DNA of 64,000 bases, taken from Chryseobacterium sp. GTDB taxonomy: Bacteria > Bacteroidota > Bacteroidia > Flavobacteriales > Weeksellaceae. The stretch is from assembly GCA_027492795.1 (NCBI GenBank), contig JAPUEB010000006.1:269089-333088 (forward strand), read 5' to 3'. This document shows, piece by piece, positions 8,194 through 17,436 of the stretch. The notes beneath the pieces were generated by a model. The model searched no databases, had not been told where the DNA came from, and worked only from the letters and a program-made list of their open reading frames with translations. Each line of letters opens with the position of its first letter. Position 1 is the stretch's first letter. A program made the translations under genes and the position numbers.

Positions 8194-8847
8194 TTATGCT
8201 TCAAAAGATTTTTCTTCTGTTGTAGGAACGTCAGGGGATTGGTCTTTTACTTCTTCTGCTTCTACTTCATCTTCTTCGTCCATTGCAGCACCGCCTTTCA
8301 TTGCAGTTCTAGACATCTTAACAGCTACTACCACTGCGTTGTCTGGATGCATGAATGTGAAGTTGTTTGTTTTGATGTCGCCAACATAAAGTTTGTTACC
8401 AATCTTTAATGGAGTTACGTCCACCACGATTTCATCCGGCAAGTTTGCAGGAAGAGCTTTCAACTTCAGTTTTCTGAACGACTGACGAAGAACACCACCG
8501 GCAACAACACCTTTTGAACGTCCTGTAATTCTTACCGGAACCTCCATGATAACAGGTTTGTCATCTGCAAGTTGGTAAAAATCCACGTGGAGAATTTTGT
8601 CTGTAATCGGGTGAAACTGAATGTCCTGAAGAACCGCAGGGATTGTTACCCCATCGATTACCAGTTCTGCCGTGTGTGCGTCCGGAGTGTAAACCAAATT
8701 TTTGAAAGATTTCTCTTCTGTAGAGAAGTTCAAAGGTTCACCACCTCCATAAACAACACAAGGAACTTGTTCAGCATCACGTAAAGCTTTTGTAGACTTT
8801 TTGCCCACGCTTTCTCTTTTTGTACCTTGAATTGTAATAGATTTCAT
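8194..8847 (-). CDS. rplY: 50S ribosomal protein L25 (general stress form, Ctc)
   Basis: Start at 8847 ([20 protein letters not shown]); upstream in-frame codons run through a hairpin and are not used. 217 residues: the 5S-rRNA-binding L25 domain (about 1-95, with VPCVVYGG and HVDFYQL) plus the TL5/Ctc C-terminal beta domain (about 95-190), ending in an acidic tail ([13 protein letters not shown]). The long form is usual in Bacteroidota. It lies downstream of prs on the same strand, a common pairing, but a hairpin separates them. Confidence 0.94.
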   Translation of the reverse strand: MKSITIQGTKRESVGKKSTKALRDAEQVPCVVYGGGEPLNFSTEEKSFKNLVYTPDAHTAELVIDGVTIPAVLQDIQFHPITDKILHVDFYQLADDKPVIMEVPVRITGRSKGVVAGGVLRQSFRKLKLKALPANLPDEIVVDVTPLKIGNKLYVGDIKTNNFTFMHPDNAVVVAVKMSRTAMKGGAAMDEEDEVEAEEVKDQSPDVPTTEEKSFEA

Positions 8848-8902
8848 AATAAAATATAAAAATTTTGAGAGTGCAAAAGTAAAACTTTTTCCCGAAATAA
8901 AA

Positions 8903-8925
8903 AAACCTTCTGAAAAAGAAGGCTT
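8903..8925 (-). terminator. hairpin with T-run between prs and rplY
   Basis: On the minus strand an AAGCCTTC/GAAGGTTT stem (8 pairs with one G-U) is followed by T residues. It can end prs transcripts, or, being about 56 nt before the rplY ATG, act as an attenuator for rplY. Confidence 0.6.
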
Positions 8926-8966
8926 TAGATTTTCAAAAAACTTTGTGCTCATTTAGGCAAAAATTA

Positions 8967-9139
8967 ATCGCAAAGAGCGCAAAGATTTCAATTTATTAAT
9001 TATTAAGCTATTACGATCGCAAGGACACTTCGTTCAGCAAAAGTAAAATTGAAATTCTCAGATCATTTGCTAAGCGAAGTGCCTTTGCGAACGAATTTGA
9101 TATTCACATTTAAAAATTTTCCTTGTGAACCTTTGCGAT
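8967..9139. repeat. nested palindromic element, CGCAAAG arms
   Basis: Outer arms: ATCGCAAAGAGCGCAAAG (8967-8984) against CTTTGCGAT (9131-9139). Inner arms: 26 nt at 9018-9043 (CGCAAGGACACTTCGTTCAG...) against 9064-9089 (...TAAGCGAAGTGCCTTTGCG), about 20 of 26 complementary. No reading frame inside. MITE-like architecture. Confidence 0.7.
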
Positions 9140-9150
9140 AAAGTGTTTTT

Positions 9151-10089
9151 TTAAATAATAAACTTATCGCTGATGGATTTGTGTTCGTGTACCATTTTCA
9201 TTACATCTGCAAAAAGTGAGGCACAAGAAAGCACTTTTATTTTTGGTGAAAGTTCCGTTTTTACAGGAATGGTATCGGTTACTATGACTTCCGAAAGTTG
9301 GGAATTGTTCATATTCTCATACGCTTTTCCGGAAAAAACACCATGTGTAGCCATTGCACGAACCGATTTTGCTCCGTTTGCCATCAAGATTTCTGCGGCT
9401 TTGCAAAGAGTTCCGCCCGTGTCAATCATGTCGTCAATTAAGATTACATTTCTGTCTTTTACATCACCAATGAGGAACATTTCTTCTATTACATTGGCTT
9501 TTTTACGTTCTTTGTAGGCAATTACCACTTCTGCGCCGAGGTGTCCTGCATAGTTTTTTGCTCTTTTTGCGCCACCCATATCTGGAGAAGCGATGGTTAG
9601 GTTTTCTAAATGTAAAGATTGAATATAGTCCACGAAAATAGTTGAGGCATACAAATGATCCACAGGAATTTCAAAAAAACCTTGAATTTGGTCTGCGTGA
9701 AGATCCATCGTCATAATTCTTGTCGCTCCTGCTGCTGTAAGAAGATTGGCTACCAATTTTGCCCCGATTGGCGCTCTAGGTTTGTCTTTTCTGTCCTGTC
9801 TTGCCAATCCGTAATATGGAATTACTACGGTGATGCTTTTAGCGGAAGCTCTTTTTGCAGCATCAATCATTAATAACAGTTCCAAAAGATTATCTGCAGG
9901 TGGAAATGTGGAGCCTATAAGAAAAACTCTTCCTCCACGAACGGATTGATCTAAAATAGGTTCAAATTCGCCGTCGCTAAACTGCTGGAAATTGATTTTC
10001 CCCATTTCTTGCCCATAATACTGTGCAATTTTTTCAGCCAAATCTTTACTCGTTCTTGTAGAAAAGAGATAGCTTAACTGTTCTGCCAT
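9151..10089 (-). CDS. prs: ribose-phosphate pyrophosphokinase (PRPP synthetase)
   Basis: A 312-residue enzyme making PRPP from ribose-5-phosphate and ATP for nucleotide, His and Trp synthesis. The FSDGEFEP flexible-loop segment, DLHADQIQGFF catalytic region and the PRPP loop NVILIDDMIDTGGTL are all intact. Length and motifs fit the class I bacterial enzyme. A TAAATTTG promoter box lies just upstream, and L25 (rplY) is next downstream. Confidence 0.97.
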   Translation of the reverse strand: MAEQLSYLFSTRTSKDLAEKIAQYYGQEMGKINFQQFSDGEFEPILDQSVRGGRVFLIGSTFPPADNLLELLLMIDAAKRASAKSITVVIPYYGLARQDRKDKPRAPIGAKLVANLLTAAGATRIMTMDLHADQIQGFFEIPVDHLYASTIFVDYIQSLHLENLTIASPDMGGAKRAKNYAGHLGAEVVIAYKERKKANVIEEMFLIGDVKDRNVILIDDMIDTGGTLCKAAEILMANGAKSVRAMATHGVFSGKAYENMNNSQLSEVIVTDTIPVKTELSPKIKVLSCASLFADVMKMVHEHKSISDKFII

Positions 10090-10110
10090 TTTATTTTTTT
10101 ATTAGATGCA

Positions 10111-10118
10111 CAAATTTA
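10111..10118 (-). promoter_or_regulatory. prs -7 promoter box
   Basis: Minus-strand TAAATTTG matches TAnnTTTG and lies 21 nt before the prs ATG. The terminator of the upstream gene ends only a few bases away, so the two transcription units are packed tightly. A clear -33 box was not seen. Confidence 0.5.
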
Positions 10119-10121
10119 ACA

Positions 10122-10153
10122 AAATAAAACCACCTGAAAAATCAGATGGTTTT
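10122..10153 (-). terminator. terminator of the SGNH lipoprotein gene
   Basis: Minus-strand 12-bp stem (10142-10153 with 10126-10137, one G-U) with a T-rich loop and T-rich tail, starting 27 nt after the stop at 10180. Confidence 0.8.
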
Positions 10154-10179
10154 AAAATTATCTATTTCTTAAGTAATTC

Positions 10180-11739
10180 TTAAGGGAATGTTACTCCAGA
10201 ATAAGAGTTTGCATTTACCAAAGGAAGGTTGGATTGGTATTTTTTGTTAATTGCTTTAATAAATTCATTGGCAATAACTGCATAACCTCTACCTGTAAGA
10301 TGTACCGCGTCTAAGGAGAAAGTCCCTCCAGTTACAAATTTTGCAGTGTATCTTACACCATCAAACTGAATTCCTGAAGTTGTAGAAAGTTCAGTCATTT
10401 TAGATTTAGCATCGAAGAAAGCAAGTCCTTTAGAATCTGCTAAACCTTTAATGGTTTCATTATAAGAATTTGTTGCATCTAATACCTCATCTACTTCACT
10501 TGTGGTTTGTGCACCGAATTTACCTCTTAAAACATGTTTGTCTTCCAGAGGGAAAGTAATTCCATATTTATTAAGAGGTGCTACAGCATAAGGAGAAGTA
10601 GGCGCAGTACCAATAACTCCACTCGTAGTCAATAAAGTTAAGTCTGCCGCAGTCGCATGGCGAGCTTGTCCGAAAACAGCGCCTAACAATCCTGCTGTTT
10701 GAGCGGGAGCTCCACCTGCAACTAAACCTTGTGTAATTTGTGCAGCCAAGTTTGTAAGACTTTCATCTTTTATCAAAAGCGGATTAGCTCCTGTTTTAGA
10801 AATTAGCTGAAGCCTGCTTCCTTGTCCCAAAGCAGTTAAAACAGCTTTCAAAGGTCCAAAAATTTGTGTGTTCAGGTTATCTATGTTGCCATCCTGATTT
10901 GAAGGGCTACCTGTGGCAGCCGTGTTGAATTTATCCGGTGTAATTGGGTTAAAAGGTACTGTTGTAAAGAAAGGAATTGTTGTAATATTAGGAATATTTG
11001 CAATTATTCCTTTTGCACCGGCTGAAGTTAAAGTATTTACCAAAGCGGTGTATTGCGTGGTAAAATCAGCTGTTGGTGTAATTGGGTTTGAACCGTCTCC
11101 ACCAGAAGTTGCATATCCTAATACATCGTTGTTCCCAATCCAAAGTGAGAAAAATGTAGGATTCTGAGCCATTGCATCTTGTACTACACTTGCGTTTGCG
11201 GTAGTAGCAAACCTTGCATAATAAGGATTTGCCATTCCCGTTGCAACACCTGCAGGATTTCCGTAGCCAGGAAAAAGAAGATGTCCTACTTTCGCTCCCG
11301 GAACACCCAAGTTTTGATATGGACCGCCTGATGCAATATTATCCAAAGCTGTCTGCGGCATAGTTGGAACTGGAGCCAAGCTACCGTTTAGCAGCTGAAG
11401 TTTCAATTTTCCCATAGCTATAGGTTGTCCTGTTATCGGATGCTGATTGGTAAAACCGCCAGTGTTGTCCTGCATCATTGGTTGTTTGAAAGTGCCACCA
11501 CCTGCAAGTTTCATTTGCGCTGCAATTATACTTGGATAAGATTCATTTTGTGCATCAATGTATAGTGCGCCATCTCTATATCCCGAAGTAAGAGAGTTCC
11601 CAAGAGCAACATATTTACTGAAGTTTGCATTTCCACTTGTAACTGCAATATCATTCACATCATTTTCAAAATCTGTTTTGCAGCTGTATGATAGGAATAA
11701 CAATGAAACCGCAAAAGAAGAAACTAATATTTTTTTCAT
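10180..11739 (-). CDS. SGNH/GDSL-family hydrolase lipoprotein
   Basis: A 519-residue lipoprotein: signal peptide with Cys20 (LLFLSYSC). SGNH blocks: GNSLTSGY (nucleophile Ser49), GNND at 202-205, and DAVHLTGRGY near residue 480 supplying Asp and His. The enzyme is thus an esterase or lipase at the outer membrane. The large insert between blocks, rich in Ala/Gly/Thr, is typical of Bacteroidota members. It follows the FadL-like porin gene by 8 nt, so ester cleavage may release fatty acids for uptake through that porin (inferred). Confidence 0.88.
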   Translation of the reverse strand: MKKILVSSFAVSLLFLSYSCKTDFENDVNDIAVTSGNANFSKYVALGNSLTSGYRDGALYIDAQNESYPSIIAAQMKLAGGGTFKQPMMQDNTGGFTNQHPITGQPIAMGKLKLQLLNGSLAPVPTMPQTALDNIASGGPYQNLGVPGAKVGHLLFPGYGNPAGVATGMANPYYARFATTANASVVQDAMAQNPTFFSLWIGNNDVLGYATSGGDGSNPITPTADFTTQYTALVNTLTSAGAKGIIANIPNITTIPFFTTVPFNPITPDKFNTAATGSPSNQDGNIDNLNTQIFGPLKAVLTALGQGSRLQLISKTGANPLLIKDESLTNLAAQITQGLVAGGAPAQTAGLLGAVFGQARHATAADLTLLTTSGVIGTAPTSPYAVAPLNKYGITFPLEDKHVLRGKFGAQTTSEVDEVLDATNSYNETIKGLADSKGLAFFDAKSKMTELSTTSGIQFDGVRYTAKFVTGGTFSLDAVHLTGRGYAVIANEFIKAINKKYQSNLPLVNANSYSGVTFP

Positions 11740-11747
11740 AATTATTT

Positions 11748-12980
11748 TTAATTTAAGTTGTAATTAACTCCCAATCCGAAATAGAAAGATTGTGCTTTAG
11801 CCTGTCCGGCAAAATTGTAATACTTGTTGTCGAAAGTTCTTGCTTTCGGGAAGGATTTTGCAAGTGCAAGATCAACCCCTAAACCTCCAAATTTCAACCC
11901 AAGACCTCCAGTAAGTACATGTGCATCGAAAGAAGGAGTTTCTGGGATGAACCATTTGTCTTCGTACGGCGATTGGTCGTAATACCATCCTAATCTTCCT
12001 GCAATCATGCTATTGATTTTGTATTCCGTACCGATTCTGAAGGTTTTGGAATTTTTAAAGTTTTTTGGAGTGGTAAGGATTGTATTATCTGCTTGATTTC
12101 CTACTTTGGCATTTTCGAAATCTAAAGTAAGCTTGTCATATTTTTCCCAGCCTTGGTAGTTCATTTCGGCTGAAACCTTCCAGTTTGGAGTAACTTTATA
12201 TGTTGCACCAACTGTAAATTCTTCCACCAAAGGTAAAGTTGCTTTAAATTTGTCTTGTCCATTAGCATCTAAACCAACAAGAGGATAAAGAGCCGGACTT
12301 ATTTTGAAGGTTGCCACACCGTTTTCAGCCTTCATATCCACTGGTGAACGATAAGCCACACTTATATCCCAGTTTTTATCCGGCTGGAAATAGAACCCTA
12401 ATCCTACACCATGACCCTTAGCTTTTTCATCTTTAATATTTAGCGTACCATTAAATTGCGTAACCGCTTTATCCCAATCTACAGAGCCTTTCGCGTAAAT
12501 ATAGCTTGCTCCAACCGAAGCCCATGGAGCCAGTTTTACAGAAACCATTGGCTGGAAGTACATTCCTTTTAAAGACATCTTCTGCACCATTTCTTGTCCT
12601 GCCCAGTTGTCCTGCCACTGTATTGTACTCCCAAAAGGAGTAGAAAAACTAAATCCTACGGAAACATTATCCAAAACCTTATATGCTATTGCAGCATAAA
12701 CTGGCGTTCCAATGGGATTATTGGTTTCATAAGTTTGATAAGTGGATGTGTTTTGATAGGTGACTTTCGACATAGCTCCGAAACCACCGGCAGCAACACT
12801 TAATTTTGCAGGAATAAAGGAAATACCTGCTGGATTAAAAAATGCCACACTTGCATCTTCAGCATGTGCGCTGGTATGTGCCATCGCCAGTTGCTTAACT
12901 CCCTGCAAGGATACTCTAAATCCGCCCGCGTAGGTTAAAACCCCCGCTAATAAAGCTGTAGAAATTAAAATTCTTTTCAT
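11748..12980 (-). CDS. OmpP1/FadL-family outer-membrane transporter
   Basis: A 410-residue outer-membrane beta-barrel of the FadL type. Signal peptide MKRILISTALLAGVLTYAGG; N-terminal segment with HAEDASVAFFNPAGISFIP, the FadL hatch-region signature; many aromatic beta strands; C-terminal YFGLGVNYNLN. FadL proteins pass long-chain fatty acids or other hydrophobic compounds. First gene of a two-gene unit with the SGNH lipoprotein; promoter box TATATTTG 21 nt upstream. Confidence 0.9.
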   Translation of the reverse strand: MKRILISTALLAGVLTYAGGFRVSLQGVKQLAMAHTSAHAEDASVAFFNPAGISFIPAKLSVAAGGFGAMSKVTYQNTSTYQTYETNNPIGTPVYAAIAYKVLDNVSVGFSFSTPFGSTIQWQDNWAGQEMVQKMSLKGMYFQPMVSVKLAPWASVGASYIYAKGSVDWDKAVTQFNGTLNIKDEKAKGHGVGLGFYFQPDKNWDISVAYRSPVDMKAENGVATFKISPALYPLVGLDANGQDKFKATLPLVEEFTVGATYKVTPNWKVSAEMNYQGWEKYDKLTLDFENAKVGNQADNTILTTPKNFKNSKTFRIGTEYKINSMIAGRLGWYYDQSPYEDKWFIPETPSFDAHVLTGGLGLKFGGLGVDLALAKSFPKARTFDNKYYNFAGQAKAQSFYFGLGVNYNLN

Positions 12981-13001
12981 AAAAAACTATTAATTATTGG
13001 T

Positions 13002-13009
13002 CAAATATA
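13002..13009 (-). promoter_or_regulatory. -7 promoter box of the FadL gene
   Basis: Minus-strand TATATTTG, a full TAnnTTTG match, 21 nt before the ATG at 12980. Confidence 0.5.
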
Positions 13010-13020
13010 GAATATATTTG

Positions 13021-13040
13021 GAAACCTATGTTAAGGTTTC
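13021..13040. repeat. GAAACCT/AGGTTTC hairpin
   Basis: GAAACCT (13021-13027) and AGGTTTC (13034-13040) form a 7-bp stem with a 6-nt loop, just beyond the FadL promoter. The same arm word builds the larger palindrome at the end of miaB (33547-33579). No T-tract. Confidence 0.5.
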
Positions 13041-13200
13041 TTAAATAATTTGAGAATTTTTTAAGAAATTAATTATGCCATCAATAGCATAACTGTTTCT
13101 GAAATAATATGTTAAGACAAATATCAAACAGATTTTAACTGTAATTTGATACGTTTAAATAAAAAAAAATAATGCCTCACCGAACATATGAAAATTATTA

Positions 13201-13208
13201 TAAATTTG
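13201..13208 (+). promoter_or_regulatory. -7 promoter box of ricT
   Basis: TAAATTTG, full TAnnTTTG match, 25 nt before the ricT ATG; no clear -33 box. Confidence 0.5.
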
Positions 13209-13233
13209 CAGATTAACAAATTAAAATATAAAA

Positions 13234-14520
13234 ATGAGTTGTGGATGTAAAACATCCGGTGATTCTGCTCATAACTGCGGAACAAAGTCCGCCAACGGAT
13301 GTGATAATGTTGACACCTGCGGAAATAGCTATAAATTAAGTGTTTTTGACTGGCTTTCCAATATAAGCAACCCTGTTTCTGAAAAATGTGATCTCGTTGA
13401 AGTACGTTTTAAGAACGACAGAAAGTGTTTTTTCAGAAATATACATAATCTTCCGTTGCACATAGGAAGCATAGTTACAGTAGAATCAAGTCCCGGACAC
13501 GACGTAGGGGTTGTAAGCCTTACCGGAGAACTGGTTAAAATCCAGATGAAGAAAAAGAAATTTTCGGAAGAAAATGTTTTGAAAATTTACAGACTTGCAA
13601 ATCAGAAAGATATAGAGACATGGCAGGAAGCTCGCAAAAAGGAAGAACAAGTAAAGATTGATGCCCGCAAAATTGCCTATAGCCTAAACCTGCAGATGAA
13701 GATTGCCGATGTAGAGTTTCAGGGAGACGGCGGCAAGGTCACCTTTTATTATACCTCAGACAGCCGCGTTGATTTTCGCCAGCTGATTAAAGAATTTGCC
13801 GGCGTTTTCCGAACCAGGATTGATATGAAGCAAATCGGGTTTCGGCAGGAAGCCGCTAAAATTGGCGGTATCGGATCCTGCGGAAGAGAACTTTGTTGCT
13901 CCACTTGGCTTACAGATTTTCGTTCCGTAAACACAAATGCGGCGAGATATCAGCAATTAAGCATTAACCCACAAAAACTTGCAGGTCAGTGCGGAAAGCT
14001 TAAGTGCTGCTTAAATTATGAACTTGACAGCTATTTAGATTCTCTCCAAGATTTTCCTCAAACTTCCACTACGCTGGATACAGAAAACGGTAAGGCATTC
14101 TGCATAAAAATAGACGTTTTCAAAAGAAAAATGTGGTTTGCATACGTCGATAAATCCATGGCTTGGTATGATTTGGATATTGAGGACGTGAAAAAGATGG
14201 TTTCGCAAAACAAAAAAGGCGAAAAAGCAAAACCATTAGAAGAAATGAAGTTGGCAAATACAGACTATAACGTAAAAAGTACCGACCTCATTCAGGAAAG
14301 CAGCGTGGACAGGTTCGAAAAGAAGTTCCGAGGTAAAAACAACCGAAAGAAAGACAACAATAGACCCGAACCAAAAACACACACTCAAAGCGTGGTGAGT
14401 AAGCAAAATCGTCCACAGAGCAATCGACAGAATGAAAATCAAAAAGAAAGTGGCAATAACAAGTTTCAAGCTAAAAAGAAAAACCCAAAATTTCAGAAAA
14501 AACGTGACGATAATCCATAA
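13234..14520 (+). CDS. ricT: RicT/YaaT-type PSP1-domain protein
   Basis: A 428-residue PSP1-domain protein, longer than B. subtilis YaaT (RicT), which works with RicA/RicF in mRNA processing. The N-terminus is Cys-rich (MSCGCKTS, then CGTK, CDNVDTCG); the PSP1 core (about residues 60-260) carries the Fe-S-associated cysteines CGRELCCSTWL and QCGKLKCCLNYEL. The C-terminal 110 residues are a basic, Asn/Lys/Gln-rich low-complexity tail, typical in Bacteroidota and possibly RNA-binding. It leads a ricT-gldH-PBP1A group known from Flavobacteriia. Confidence 0.9.
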   Translation: MSCGCKTSGDSAHNCGTKSANGCDNVDTCGNSYKLSVFDWLSNISNPVSEKCDLVEVRFKNDRKCFFRNIHNLPLHIGSIVTVESSPGHDVGVVSLTGELVKIQMKKKKFSEENVLKIYRLANQKDIETWQEARKKEEQVKIDARKIAYSLNLQMKIADVEFQGDGGKVTFYYTSDSRVDFRQLIKEFAGVFRTRIDMKQIGFRQEAAKIGGIGSCGRELCCSTWLTDFRSVNTNAARYQQLSINPQKLAGQCGKLKCCLNYELDSYLDSLQDFPQTSTTLDTENGKAFCIKIDVFKRKMWFAYVDKSMAWYDLDIEDVKKMVSQNKKGEKAKPLEEMKLANTDYNVKSTDLIQESSVDRFEKKFRGKNNRKKDNNRPEPKTHTQSVVSKQNRPQSNRQNENQKESGNNKFQAKKKNPKFQKKRDDNP

Positions 14521-14977
14521 GATATTAGGCTTTTGCAGCCTCTTTATAATCCTCGTAAGCTGCAAAAACACATCGGAAGACATCAAAACAGTAAGTTTAA
14601 ACGGGGTTTGGAGCCATAAGTTGGAACAACGCTTTGATTTCGATATTAAAGATGCCGAGAATCCGAAAAACATTATATTTGTAGTGAGGAACAATAACGA
14701 CTATCCTTACAGCAACATCCGGTTTATAGTGAATTTCACCAACCTGAAAAGCAAGAAAAAGGAAACGGACACCCTAAACTATATCATGGCAAAACCCAAC
14801 GGAGAATGGATCGGCAGCGGTTTCGGCGGCACCAAAGAAATCCTTTTTCAGTACAAGATGAATTATAGGTTCCCCAACAATGGAACTTACCGCTTCGGTG
14901 TAATTCAGGCAATGAGAAACAATGATTTACCGGGTATAGAAGATATTGGCATTAAAATAGAAAATTCAAAACCATAA
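14504..14977 (+). CDS. gldH: gliding motility lipoprotein GldH
   Basis: GldH is an outer-membrane-associated lipoprotein needed for flavobacterial gliding and type IX secretion. The start is taken at GTG 14504 because it gives a clean lipoprotein signal (TIIHKILGF then FIILVSC, Cys20) of 157 residues overlapping ricT by 17 nt. An ATG at 14432 is in frame but would add 24 basic residues before the signal and overlap ricT by 89 nt. The family pattern follows: WSHKLEQRFDFDI near the start, then NDYPYSNIRFIVNF and NGTYRFGVIQAMR. Position after ricT and before PBP1A supports it. Confidence 0.87.
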   Translation: MTIIHKILGFCSLFIILVSCKNTSEDIKTVSLNGVWSHKLEQRFDFDIKDAENPKNIIFVVRNNNDYPYSNIRFIVNFTNLKSKKKETDTLNYIMAKPNGEWIGSGFGGTKEILFQYKMNYRFPNNGTYRFGVIQAMRNNDLPGIEDIGIKIENSKP

Positions 14978-14987
14978 TTTATTTTTT

Positions 14988-17366
14988 ATGGATAACAAAA
15001 ATAATACTGGAGGTAATGGGAATAAAACATTTCCGCTTCCCCCCAAAAAAACCAAAAGAAAAGGCTGGAAAAAATGGGTAAAATATATTTGGCTTGCTCT
15101 CATTTTCCTTGTTTTAGGCATATCCACACTCTTTTTTGCAGTTTCACAAGGATTTCTGGGCGAAATGCCCGAAGTGAAAGAGCTGGACAACCCCGATATT
15201 TATGTAGCTTCAGAAATTTACTCTGCGGATAATGTTCTCCTAGGTAAGTTTGAAAAAGAAAAAACCCAACCCGTAAACTATCAGGATTTGCCAAAGCATT
15301 TGGTTTATGCGCTTCAGGCGAAAGAAGACGAACGCTTCAAAGAACATTCAGGTATCGATATCCAATCTGTAGCAAGAGCAGTTGTCTATAGAGGACAAAG
15401 AGGAGGGGGCTCCACCATCACACAACAGTTGGCAAAGCTCCTATTCACAGGAACAGCTTCTCAAAACAAGATAGAGAGGGCCTTTCAAAAACTTAAGGAA
15501 TGGGTGGTAGCAGTAAGCCTTGAAAAAAGATATACCAAAGAAGAAATCATACAGCTTTATTTCAATAAGTTCGATTTTCTGTATAATGCCAACGGAATCG
15601 AGATGGCTTCCAGAATATATTTCAACAAATCTGCGAAAGACCTTACTTTGCCAGAGGCTGCCGTTTTTGTATCCATGCTTGAAGCTCCAGTTGCCAACAA
15701 CCCAATGCGAAATATGGAGAGAGCGAAACGCAGAAGAGACGTGGTTTTGGAACAAATGCTTAAAACAGGATATATCGACCAGGCAACCTTCCAAAAAGCG
15801 GTGGACACACCCATTAAACTCGATTACCAACCTGTAAAATCCATAGACGAAGGCTACTCTGCCTACTACAAATTCTACCTACGCAAAGAAATTGAGAACT
15901 ACCTGAAAGAATATGAAAAGAAAACAGGAAAAACGCTCAATCTTTTTAAAGACGGCCTAAAAATCTATACCACACTGGATTCAAAAATGCAGAAATATGC
16001 CGAAGAATCCATCAAGGAACACCTTACAGATTTGCAAAAAAGTTTCGACAGAGAACAGCGCGGAAGAAAGCAGGCGCCATTTTATTTAATTTCAGACAAG
16101 GAAATAAGCAGCATAATGATGTCTGCTGTTAAAAGGACTGGGCGATACAAACAATTAAAAGCCGCAGGTGTATCCGAGGATTCCATTATGCTCGATTTCA
16201 AAACTCCCATTAAAATGTCTCGATTCACTTGGGCAGGGGAAGAAGAAGTAGAAATGTCTCCTTGGGATTCAATAAGATATCACAAGCAAATTGCACAAGC
16301 TGGATTAATGTCGATGGTTCCCGGAACCGGTGAGATTAAAGCTTGGGTAGGAGGTATCAATTGGCAACATTTTCAATATGACCATATCAAGCAGGGAAAA
16401 AGACAGGTAGGCTCCACATTCAAACCATTTGTTTATGCCACCGCAATTATGAATTTAGGAATGACCCCATGTTCGCAAGTTTCCAATGCAACATATAGAA
16501 AAGGAACATGGACGGTGGAAGGTTCAGGAGGAATGCTAGATCTGAAAAACGCTTTAGCACACTCCAAAAACCCAGTAGCAGTAAGGCTTATAGAAATGAC
16601 GAGTCCCAAAAAAGTAATCCAAACAGCAAGAGATCTTGGTGTAACAGAAGAAATGCCTAATGAATACGCCATCGCACTTGGATCATCAGACATAACCATT
16701 TATGAAATGTTGGGCGCATACAGCACATTTGCCAACTACGGAAATTATCAAAAACCAGAAATGATATGGCGTATAGAAGACGCCAACGGAAGAGTAATAA
16801 AAGAAGTAGAAAGCGAAATCAGAGAAGTAATGAACGAAAAATATGCCTATACAATGATTGAACTCATGAAAGGTGTGGCACAGTTTGGTACGGCATCCGG
16901 TGAATTGGGAAGAAGAGGAATCAGTAAAGCAGTAGAAATAGCAGGAAAAACCGGAACTACGCAAAACAACTCCGACGGTTGGTTTATGGGAATTACGCCA
17001 AATCTTGCAACCGGAGTTTGGGTAGGATGGGAAGATAGAGCTACCCACTTCTGGGGAACCGGAGAAGGACAGGGTGCAAAAATGGCACTCCCGATTTGGG
17101 CAATTTTCATGAAAAAAGTTTGGGCAGATAAAACTTTGGGTATTACGCCCGACGACAAATTTGTAAAACCTTCGGATTGGACGGATGGTTGCCAAGACTT
17201 ACAGGGACTTACAGGAGGCTACGGAGACGAAGGCCCACTGCAAACCATTGAAGACCTAAAAAATCCAAAAATTGAGGAACCTACCCACACAAAATCTCCT
17301 GCAAGAAAGGAAGAAAATGTGAACGAAACCATCAATAAGGGTGAAGAGATAGATTTTAATAAATAA
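14988..17366 (+). CDS. mrcA: bifunctional penicillin-binding protein 1A
   Basis: A 792-residue class A PBP. One transmembrane helix (about 32-52), then a GT51 transglycosylase domain with EDERF (catalytic Glu113) and GGGSTITQQLAK, then a transpeptidase domain with SxxK in GSTFKPF (Ser476), SKN in AHSKNPVAV and the KTG box in GKTGTTQNN (Lys654). It polymerises and crosslinks peptidoglycan in the periplasm. The C-terminus is a short Lys/Glu/Thr tail. Starts 10 nt after gldH, so cotranscription is likely; a hairpin terminator follows. Confidence 0.96.
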   Translation: MDNKNNTGGNGNKTFPLPPKKTKRKGWKKWVKYIWLALIFLVLGISTLFFAVSQGFLGEMPEVKELDNPDIYVASEIYSADNVLLGKFEKEKTQPVNYQDLPKHLVYALQAKEDERFKEHSGIDIQSVARAVVYRGQRGGGSTITQQLAKLLFTGTASQNKIERAFQKLKEWVVAVSLEKRYTKEEIIQLYFNKFDFLYNANGIEMASRIYFNKSAKDLTLPEAAVFVSMLEAPVANNPMRNMERAKRRRDVVLEQMLKTGYIDQATFQKAVDTPIKLDYQPVKSIDEGYSAYYKFYLRKEIENYLKEYEKKTGKTLNLFKDGLKIYTTLDSKMQKYAEESIKEHLTDLQKSFDREQRGRKQAPFYLISDKEISSIMMSAVKRTGRYKQLKAAGVSEDSIMLDFKTPIKMSRFTWAGEEEVEMSPWDSIRYHKQIAQAGLMSMVPGTGEIKAWVGGINWQHFQYDHIKQGKRQVGSTFKPFVYATAIMNLGMTPCSQVSNATYRKGTWTVEGSGGMLDLKNALAHSKNPVAVRLIEMTSPKKVIQTARDLGVTEEMPNEYAIALGSSDITIYEMLGAYSTFANYGNYQKPEMIWRIEDANGRVIKEVESEIREVMNEKYAYTMIELMKGVAQFGTASGELGRRGISKAVEIAGKTGTTQNNSDGWFMGITPNLATGVWVGWEDRATHFWGTGEGQGAKMALPIWAIFMKKVWADKTLGITPDDKFVKPSDWTDGCQDLQGLTGGYGDEGPLQTIEDLKNPKIEEPTHTKSPARKEENVNETINKGEEIDFNK

Positions 17367-17388
17367 GCTTTTCTTTTAATAATACTTT

Positions 17389-17420
17389 AAATCCTTTCAA
17401 AATTTTGGAAGGATTTTTTA
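17389..17420 (+). terminator. terminator after the PBP1A gene
   Basis: AAATCCTTTC (17389-17398) pairs with GGAAGGATTT (17407-17416) over 10 bp with one G-U, followed by a T-run. It ends the ricT-gldH-PBP1A unit. Confidence 0.85.
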
Positions 17421-17436
17421 TTCCTAAATTTACCGA

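Larger units (their letters stand above)
8848..9150. other. 303-nt gap between prs and rplY
   Basis: Contains, in minus-strand reading order, a nested palindromic repeat (9139-8967) and a hairpin with a T-run (8925-8903), then the rplY leader. No gene seen. Confidence 0.75.

Noticed and set aside
14236..14694. 152-codon minus-strand frame across ricT/gldH
   Set aside because: Antisense to two well-supported genes; no motif.
16686..17195. 169-codon minus-strand frame within the PBP1A gene
   Set aside because: Antisense to an intact transpeptidase domain; low-quality translation.
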